Shown here: positions 58,644-64,000 of the stretch, one piece after another
Layout: every line of letters starts with the position of its first letter
Numbering within the stretch: the stretch's first letter is position 1
Origin: M3007 sp046160625
Lineage (GTDB): Bacteria; Bacteroidota; Bacteroidia; Chitinophagales; Saprospiraceae
DNA: 64,000 nucleotides
Direction of reading: 5' to 3'
Assembly (NCBI GenBank): GCA_046160625.1
Contig: JBJXGZ010000118.1
Span: forward strand, 124,001-188,000
Made by a program: the position numbers and the translations under genes
Notes under the pieces: generated by a model
Seen by the model: the letters and a program-made list of their open reading frames with translations, nothing else
The model's database searches: none
Told to the model about the DNA's origin: nothing

Positions 58644-60314
58644 CTATTTCGACATATTTTCATATTTCGCCAAATCCGCATTTCCTTTCTCCGTTTCGCC
58701 CAGTTTTAAATAGCAATTGCCTCTGGCACGATACACTCTTGCGAAGGTGGTATCCAGCTCGATCGCCCGAGAAAAGTCGGCTATTGCATCCTGGTTGCGC
58801 TCCAGATTGGCGTATGAAAGGCCGCGATTGTACAATTCTGGCACCTCCGTAGGGTAATGTTCCAGAAATTTCGTGAGGTCGGCTACGGATTCCTCGTAAT
58901 TTTTCAGCATACCCAAAATGTTGCCCCTGAATTTGTAGGCCTGATATAACTCGGGGTTTTTCTGCAAGGCCATGCTGAAATCTTTGACCGCTTTTTGCGC
59001 ATCGCTGGCTTTGCCGTAAGCCATTCCACGCCATAGATAAGCTTTGCCAAAATTGTCGCCCGTGGCAGCTATCGCCTTGTTTATCAACGTAGTAGTGTCC
59101 TTCCAATCGCGGATGCGAAGGACAGAGGTGACGAGCCAAATAAAAGACAGGCCCAGAATCAAGGCCCAGGCGGTGCCTGACCAAGCGGGTCGTTTTTCTT
59201 TCAAATAATCGGGCAGCGAAGCCAGCACAACAAAAATACCGAGGCCGGCGAGGTAATTGTAACGGTCGGAACGAAGCTCGAAGGTGCCGAAGGTGGACCA
59301 TGGCAGCGACAGCACAATATTGGACAGGTAAAACAAAATGCCAATCCAGAGTAGCGGCATTGCCCGACGGCTGCGCCACGCGGCAAAAAGTATTCCCAAC
59401 AAGATTATTGGAGAAGCCAGATAATCCCAGCTCCAGGCCCCGTTTGTTTTTTCAAATGGATACCAGATGCTGAGGCCGGTGGGTGCAAGTAATTTTTTCC
59501 AATAAAAAAGTATGGTATGACAAACCATGAAACCCCGGTCGAGCAAACTGAAATCAGCGGGTTGATCGAGTTGGCCTGCATGTGTGCGGGAGTAAAGTGT
59601 GAGAATACCAAAAAGAAGCGAAATGAGGAAAAAGGGCACTTTTTCGAGCAAAACCTTTTGGCTGAAGCTGCGTTTTTTCCACAAATCGAGCACCAGCAGT
59701 GTGAGCGGCAGGGTAACGGCAGCCGATTTGGCGAGGCAGGCAAGCAGAAACATGGTAAGCGCGAGCCAGTAGTTTTTGCCATAACCGCCCTTTTCGTCCT
59801 TGGTGTGCCGCAGGTAATAGTTCATAGCCAGTAGGCAGAACATGGAAAAGAGCGGTGTGCTAAATCCGGCGATCCAGGCTACCGCTTCCACATTGAGCGG
59901 GTGGATAGCGAAAAACAGGGCGACAATGGCCGAGACAGTTAGTTTGAAGTCAAGCTTCTGAAAGACCCTGAATACCAGCACGACATTGATGGCGTGAACA
60001 ATGGCAGAGAGAATGTGGTAATAGTTCGCGCTTTCCTTACCAAGGATGTAGGCGATCTGATAGCCGATCCAGGTGAGCGGGGCGTACATCCCGAGGTTGA
60101 AACCGCTAAAAATCAGAAAGTCTTTGACTGCAGGATTGTCAACGGTAGCGGTGTGGTCGTCCATACCTACCATTTGATTGCCAAATCCCGTGCTGTACAG
60201 GGCAAAGGCCACTATGGCCAAGGCCCAGGGGAGCCATTTTTCTGTGGAATCAGAAATGCCGGTGGTTGATTGCTGGCCAGATTTTTTGGGTTGGGGTGCT
60301 GTTTTTTTCGCCAT
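58644..60314 (-). CDS. TMTC-like membrane protein with C-terminal TPRs
   Basis: 556 aa from ATG 60314; the extra 60 codons upstream are repeat sequence. An N-terminal Lys/Pro segment (MAKKTAPQPKKSGQQ) precedes about 10 membrane segments, with the first-loop motif GMDDHTATVDNPAVKDF of the PMT-like superfamily and AIHPLNVEAVAWIAG, typical of TMTC proteins. The last 150 residues are TPRs (AYLWRGMAYGKASDAQKAVKDFSMALQ, ELYNRGLSYANLERNQDAIADFSRAIELD). Eukaryotic TMTCs are O-mannosyltransferases; bacterial members are uncharacterised. It is convergent with nadB. Confidence 0.87.
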   Translation of the reverse strand: MAKKTAPQPKKSGQQSTTGISDSTEKWLPWALAIVAFALYSTGFGNQMVGMDDHTATVDNPAVKDFLIFSGFNLGMYAPLTWIGYQIAYILGKESANYYHILSAIVHAINVVLVFRVFQKLDFKLTVSAIVALFFAIHPLNVEAVAWIAGFSTPLFSMFCLLAMNYYLRHTKDEKGGYGKNYWLALTMFLLACLAKSAAVTLPLTLLVLDLWKKRSFSQKVLLEKVPFFLISLLFGILTLYSRTHAGQLDQPADFSLLDRGFMVCHTILFYWKKLLAPTGLSIWYPFEKTNGAWSWDYLASPIILLGILFAAWRSRRAMPLLWIGILFYLSNIVLSLPWSTFGTFELRSDRYNYLAGLGIFVVLASLPDYLKEKRPAWSGTAWALILGLSFIWLVTSVLRIRDWKDTTTLINKAIAATGDNFGKAYLWRGMAYGKASDAQKAVKDFSMALQKNPELYQAYKFRGNILGMLKNYEESVADLTKFLEHYPTEVPELYNRGLSYANLERNQDAIADFSRAIELDTTFARVYRARGNCYLKLGETEKGNADLAKYENMSK

Positions 60315-60360
60315 GGCTCGTGCTTTTTGAAAATGCAGGGGCGAAGGTCGTAAATCAACT

Positions 60361-60394
60361 ATGAACGATGAACGATAAAGTATGAACGATGTGG
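60361..60394 (-). repeat. ATGAACGAT word repeats upstream of the TMTC-like gene
   Basis: Three copies of the word ATGAACGAT (complement ATCGTTCAT) lie 50-80 bases upstream of the ATG at 60314. Confidence 0.55.
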
Positions 60395-60468
60395 CCATAT
60401 TCGCACTTTGCTGGCGGTAGTCTACTTGCCCGTCAAGTCCCAGCAAGTGAATACGAAAGAGGTTTACC

Positions 60469-60497
60469 TTGACCACATTAATCCTATTGGCCACATT
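60469..60497 (+). promoter_or_regulatory. Leader word repeat before the HAD gene
   Basis: TTGACCACATT (60469-60479) and TTGGCCACATT (60487-60497) lie just before the ATG at 60503, the same word as at 8537-8625 and 9552-9584. Confidence 0.65.
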
Positions 60498-60502
60498 TAC
60501 CT

Positions 60503-61156
60503 ATGATCCAGAACATCATATTCGACTTTGGAAACGTCCTTTTTGACCTTGATCTGGCTGCTTTTGAGCGGGAAATGAAAAACCTGTGGGGCGAAAACTT
60601 TTCCATTGCCAAAGAAAAACTGCTCCGGGAGCGGGTGTTTGAACTGTACGAAACGGGCGGGCTAAGCACGTCAGAATTTGTAGAAAAGCTTTCCCGGGCT
60701 TCTGAGATTCCGCTTAGGCCGGAACAGATTATTGCCGCCTGGAACGCCATTTTCATTGGTATGCCGCAGCACCGCTTTGAACTGCTACTGCGCTTGCGCC
60801 AGCGGTATAAAGTGTTTTTGCTCAGCAATATAAATGATCTCCACGAACGCTGGATTGCCGACTACATGCTGCGCGAACACGGCCTGCCAGACTACGAATC
60901 CCTGCACTTCGACGGGGTGTATTTCTCCCACCTCATTCGTTTGCGAAAGCCAATGCCCGAAGTATTTGAGTACGTGCTGGCCGATGCTGAAATGTTGGCA
61001 GCGCAGACGGTATTTTTTGATGATTTGCCAGAAAATGTGGAGGCTGCGCGGCGAGTTGGCATTCAAGGTGTTTGGCACGAGCCGGGTACGGAGATTGGGG
61101 AGCGGCTGGTGGAAATGCAGTTGTTGCCGCCACTGACTTCTGCACCAATCCTATGA
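60503..61156 (+). CDS. HAD-superfamily phosphatase (YihX-like)
   Basis: 217 aa. The start MIQNIIFDFGNVLFDLD is HAD motif I in the DxGNV form of YihX-like alpha-D-glucose-1-phosphate phosphatases, in which the second Asp of the usual DxDx is replaced. Motif II is VFLLSNIND, and motifs III/IV are RLRKPMPEVFEYVL and TVFFDDLPENVEAARRVGIQG. It dephosphorylates a small metabolite in the cytoplasm; the substrate cannot be read. The stop codon is inside a 33-bp palindrome. Confidence 0.92.
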   Translation: MIQNIIFDFGNVLFDLDLAAFEREMKNLWGENFSIAKEKLLRERVFELYETGGLSTSEFVEKLSRASEIPLRPEQIIAAWNAIFIGMPQHRFELLLRLRQRYKVFLLSNINDLHERWIADYMLREHGLPDYESLHFDGVYFSHLIRLRKPMPEVFEYVLADAEMLAAQTVFFDDLPENVEAARRVGIQGVWHEPGTEIGERLVEMQLLPPLTSAPIL

Positions 61157-61179
61157 GGTTTTCAAAACCTCATAGGATT
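61147..61179. terminator. Palindrome across the HAD stop codon
   Basis: AATCCTATGAGGTTTT and its exact complement flank a single central base (61147-61179); the HAD stop is at 61154-61156. It separates convergent genes. Confidence 0.75.
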
Positions 61180-61196
61180 GAAATGCTATGCAACCC

Positions 61197-62690
61197 TCAT
61201 TTTTTCATGATTTGAATACTCCTCATCTTTTTCCCGGCCACTCCCAAGGTCAATATATAGTTCCCCACAGGAAGATGCCCCGGGCAGTTAAGGCTCAGCG
61301 TATGTTCCCCTTGTTCAAAAGATTGATTTTGAACAAGATTCTCTGCCAATTTTCCCTGCAGGTCGAACAAATGAACACTCACTGGCGCTGGCTCGGCAAG
61401 CCCGAATTGAAGGCTAAATTGTTCAGCTATGGGATTGGGGTAGGCCAGAAGGCTGGGATAATTAGGCGCACTTGGATTTAAGACGCCAACATTCAGATCC
61501 AGGATGAAACGAAAAATATGTTTGAAAGTGGTACCAGTAAGTTTCCGGGCTGAAACCGTTGCTTTATTTCCAATGAGCGACAATGCTCTTGGGCGCATTC
61601 CAGGGTCTATCATTCTAAAAACACCGTTCACGCCAAACGTCAGGTCTCTTTGGCCATTGGGCAGCAATTGAGCCAGGGCCAGGTTTCCAAGCGTTGCATT
61701 GGAAGACCAGTTTACAGTAAGGATTTTGCCATCGGGCCTTATAGATATTCCAACGCCTTCATTTGCTTCTGGCAGATACTGCACACCCTGTTCGCCGAAG
61801 TAATTATCGCGGGAACCATCGCTGTGATAGCGCACTACAATTGCCTGATTGTCAGGGCCAGTGTCGCCAGCAAGTACAATTTTCCCATCGGTTTGAAGCG
61901 CTAATCCATAAGCGTTGCTATTGCCATGGATCGGGTCAATAACCATCCCGTCCTCTCCAAAAGTGTCGTCAAGGGCACCATTGGGGAGAATGCGCACCAT
62001 GAAAATATTCCAGCTTGGGTAGCCAATCGAACCGGCAAAAATCAATTTATGATCGGGCTGTTCAAGCATGGCTATGGGTACTTCATGGGCATAATTTGGA
62101 AGGTCAATTTTGAGTCGCCCATTTGTGGCAAACGAGCTGTCAATGATGCCATCCGGCAGGAAACGAACTGCGGAAAAAGTGCTTGAATTTGCCCCGTATT
62201 CATCCCCAAAAACGACTACCCTACCATCAGCCTGCCCAAAAACATTGTGATTCAAAAAGTGGCTGACAAAGGTCTGTGCTATGCCGTCCACGCCAAAACT
62301 TGTATCCAGGTTACCAAGAGTATCAAAACGCGCTGCGAAGGCAGTAAGTCCAACCGTGTTTTCACTAACCAATAAAACTTTCCCATCCTTTTGCAGAGAA
62401 ACCCCGATCTCAAACCCATCTGATTCAATAAAGGTTTTTGAGAACGAGGTCTCCCGCAGCCCGGCATCGTCATATTTTTCAAGTCCTACATGGTTTGTAA
62501 TACTTCCTCCAAGAATTATTTTACCATTCGGAAGCCCCACAAAATCAATACCGAAAGGGTTGCCACTCATTCCATAGAGGCCTGCAATTACCTTTCCATT
62601 TACGCCAAAAGTAGTATCAAGTGCAAGCGTTTGGCTGCTCAGGGAGCTAAGCAAACAAGCAAGGAATAAACAAAGCGCGATCTTTTTCAT
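61197..62690 (-). CDS. Type IX secreted delta-60 repeat protein
   Basis: 497 aa. Residues 1-22 are a signal peptide (ALCLFLACLLSSLSSQ). Residues 25-390 are seven or so delta-60 repeats (LDTTFGVNGKVIAG, GNLDTSFGVDGIAQTF, GALDDTFGEDGMVID, QRDLTFGVNGVFRM), which form a beta-propeller-like fold. The last 80 residues are a type A sorting domain (AYPNPIAEQFSL, LPVGNYILTLGVAGKK). It is predicted to reach the surface through SprA. The role is unknown; delta-60 proteins are frequent in Bacteroidota secretomes. It is divergent from gyrB. Confidence 0.93.
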   Translation of the reverse strand: MKKIALCLFLACLLSSLSSQTLALDTTFGVNGKVIAGLYGMSGNPFGIDFVGLPNGKIILGGSITNHVGLEKYDDAGLRETSFSKTFIESDGFEIGVSLQKDGKVLLVSENTVGLTAFAARFDTLGNLDTSFGVDGIAQTFVSHFLNHNVFGQADGRVVVFGDEYGANSSTFSAVRFLPDGIIDSSFATNGRLKIDLPNYAHEVPIAMLEQPDHKLIFAGSIGYPSWNIFMVRILPNGALDDTFGEDGMVIDPIHGNSNAYGLALQTDGKIVLAGDTGPDNQAIVVRYHSDGSRDNYFGEQGVQYLPEANEGVGISIRPDGKILTVNWSSNATLGNLALAQLLPNGQRDLTFGVNGVFRMIDPGMRPRALSLIGNKATVSARKLTGTTFKHIFRFILDLNVGVLNPSAPNYPSLLAYPNPIAEQFSLQFGLAEPAPVSVHLFDLQGKLAENLVQNQSFEQGEHTLSLNCPGHLPVGNYILTLGVAGKKMRSIQIMKK

Positions 62691-62884
62691 AAGGGAATAA
62701 TTTTGTTTTTGATGAAATCATGTGGACAAAAGTGGGAGGAGGGAGCACAGAATTTCTATAACACTTTTTGACTATAATTCCCAAGCTGGACGGCGAGCCA
62801 TTCAATGCCATTTAATTATTTGATTTTCAATTTTTTAGGTCGAAAAAACGCCCGAAAAAAAGTCCAAAAAAACTCGCCTTCGGG

Positions 62885-62916
62885 TTTCTTTTAGCGAGTA
62901 GAACACCGTACCTTTG
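62885..62916 (+). promoter_or_regulatory. Putative gyrB promoter (TTTC N20 TACCTTTG)
   Basis: TTTC at 62885-62888 and TACCTTTG at 62909-62916 with a 20-base spacer fit the Bacteroidota -33/-7 pattern (TTTG/TAnnTTTG); the ATG is 45 bases downstream. The rest of 62691-62960 holds nothing else I can name. Confidence 0.65.
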
Positions 62917-62960
62917 CACACATTTTTCAAAGAAAATAGTTGAATTAGGACTCGCAACGC

Positions 62961-64000
62961 ATGACAGAAGATTCAGCACTCGACCCAAAACAAAAACGCA
63001 CTCCCGCAAACGATTATGGCGCAAGTAGTATCACGGCCCTGGAGGGTCTTGAAGCCGTGCGCAAACGTCCGGGCATGTACATCGGCAGCACCGATATCAA
63101 AGGCCTCCACCACCTTGTATGGGAGGTCGTAGACAACTCGATTGACGAACATTTGGCAGGCCACTGCACTCATATCGAAGTGGTTATCCAATCCGACAAC
63201 TCCATTAAAGTCACCGACGATGGGCGCGGTATCCCAACGGGGATGCACGAAAAATTGCAAAAATCAGCACTAGAAGTCGTGATGACTGTGCTGCACGCCG
63301 GCGGCAAATTCGACAAGGATTCTTACAAAGTTTCTGGCGGTTTGCACGGCGTAGGTGTTTCTTGCGTGAACGCACTCTCCATTATGCTTCACGCGGAGGT
63401 ACACCGCGAAGGGAAAGTTTTTGAACAGGAATACAGTCAGGGAAAGCCGAAATACGATGTGCGCGAAATCGGCACTACCAAACTCCGCGGCACCACGATC
63501 ACTTTTTTGCCCGACCCGGAGATTTTTGAGACCGCCGAGTACAAGTTCGACATTCTGGCGCATCGCCTGCGGGAACTCTCTTACCTGAATAAAGGCCTCC
63601 GCCTCTCGCTCGTGGACGAGCGTGAAAAAGAAGACGATGGCAGCTTCAAAACCGAACTCTTTTACTCTGAGGGCGGCTTGCAGGAATTTGTCATCTATCT
63701 CGACGAGGCCAAAACCAACCTGATTGACAAGCCCATTTACATCAGCACCCGCGAGGAAGGCGTGGACGTAGAGGTGGCGATGATATACAACACCTCGTAC
63801 TCCGAGAACGTGGTGGCTTTTGTAAACAACATCAGTACCCGCGACGGCGGCACCCACGTGAGCGGATTCCGTCGCGCCCTAACCCGTGAATTCAAAAAGT
63901 ACGGCGACGACAACGGTTTTTTCAAGAAAGTAACTTTTGCCATTTCTGGCGAGGACTTCATGGAGGGCCTTACCGCGGTCGTTTCGGTGAAAGTGCCGGA
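62961..64000 (+). CDS. gyrB: DNA gyrase subunit B, N-terminal part (runs off right edge)
   Basis: The frame is open from ATG 62961 to the window end (346 codons). It shows the GHKL ATPase motifs LEGLEAVRKRPGMYIGST, HHLVWEVVDNSIDE (Asn ligand of Mg-ATP), VTDDGRGIP and GGLHGVGVSCVNALS, then the transducer domain with EGVDVEVAMIYN, ENVVAFVNNISTRDGGTHVSGFR. GyrB with GyrA introduces negative supercoils. ParE is a near relative, but ITALEGLEAVRKRPGMYIG and LHHLVWEVVDNS fit GyrB better. The toprim domain lies outside the window. Confidence 0.96.
   Translation, partial: MTEDSALDPKQKRTPANDYGASSITALEGLEAVRKRPGMYIGSTDIKGLHHLVWEVVDNSIDEHLAGHCTHIEVVIQSDNSIKVTDDGRGIPTGMHEKLQKSALEVVMTVLHAGGKFDKDSYKVSGGLHGVGVSCVNALSIMLHAEVHREGKVFEQEYSQGKPKYDVREIGTTKLRGTTITFLPDPEIFETAEYKFDILAHRLRELSYLNKGLRLSLVDEREKEDDGSFKTELFYSEGGLQEFVIYLDEAKTNLIDKPIYISTREEGVDVEVAMIYNTSYSENVVAFVNNISTRDGGTHVSGFRRALTREFKKYGDDNGFFKKVTFAISGEDFMEGLTAVVSVKVP

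Noticed and set aside
60503..61156. HAD protein inactive because the second motif-I Asp is missing
   Set aside because: The DFGNV form is normal for the YihX-like branch, so loss of activity need not follow.

Overview
The window looks like a chromosomal segment of a Bacteroidota bacterium, most likely of the class Saprospiria (Saprospiraceae/Lewinellaceae/Haliscomenobacteraceae-like). The evidence is a complete SprA (type IX secretion outer-membrane translocon), a GldD lipoprotein, four secreted proteins with C-terminal type IX sorting domains, SprB-type repeats, dockerin/cohesin-like modules in a sorted protein, several -7 promoter boxes of the TAnnTTTG kind, and very little Shine-Dalgarno signal. 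No tRNA, rRNA, CRISPR array, integrase or intact insertion sequence was seen.

Layout. 1-1908 (-): N-terminal 636 codons of a two-component-type propeller sensor that leaves the window on the left. 2177-4369 (+): SH3 protein, VanZ-like protein, gamma carbonic anhydrase, lipoprotein. 4553-6148 (-): 2Fe-2S oxidoreductase and rpsT. 6407-8531 (+): fabF-rnc. 8626-12334: coiled-coil secreted protein, NtrC-type regulator without an HTH, TlpA-like redoxin. 12335-13285: a desert with no convincing gene. 13286-15496: unknown membrane protein and thioredoxin-fold protein. 15620-18755 (+): frameshifted NB-ARC/TPR STAND protein and a non-specific endonuclease. 18977-20510: gldD and hemC, convergent. 20643-26441 (-): PQQ-like propeller, ORF6N protein, RND pump. 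26520-29307 (-): O-antigen ligase-like and Wzz-like proteins. 29484-43974 (+): sprA followed by two large secreted cargo proteins. 44071-52777 (-): patatin-like lipase, membrane pyrophosphatase, GT39-like transferase, Asp-box sorted protein. 52898-58599 (+): unknown protein, ECF sigma factor, inner-membrane/beta-barrel protein, lipoprotein, nadB. 58644-62690: TMTC-like TPR membrane protein, HAD phosphatase, delta-60 sorted protein. 62961-64000 (+): 5' part of gyrB.

How the genes work together. SprA and GldD belong to the type IX secretion/gliding apparatus, and the dockerin/cohesin, beta-helix/SprB, Asp-box and delta-60 proteins are its probable cargo. Wzz, the ligase and the GT39 protein suggest surface glycan assembly. 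fabF, rnc, rpsT, hemC, nadB, gyrB and hppA are core functions.

The most unusual signal is between the genes. Many gene boundaries carry long, often perfect inverted repeats or short repeated 'words'. One element of about 150 bp occurs twice in opposite orientation with a conserved 60-bp core and arms that differ between copies while staying complementary within a copy. A second family flanks the two cargo genes downstream of sprA in inverted orientation. A 64-bp perfect inverted repeat lies between two genes, an 82-bp palindrome sits in frame inside a lipoprotein signal peptide, and several start codons are abutted by G-poor direct repeats made of the same words. I read these as one loosely related class of palindromic/word repeats acting on gene boundaries; that reading is inference.
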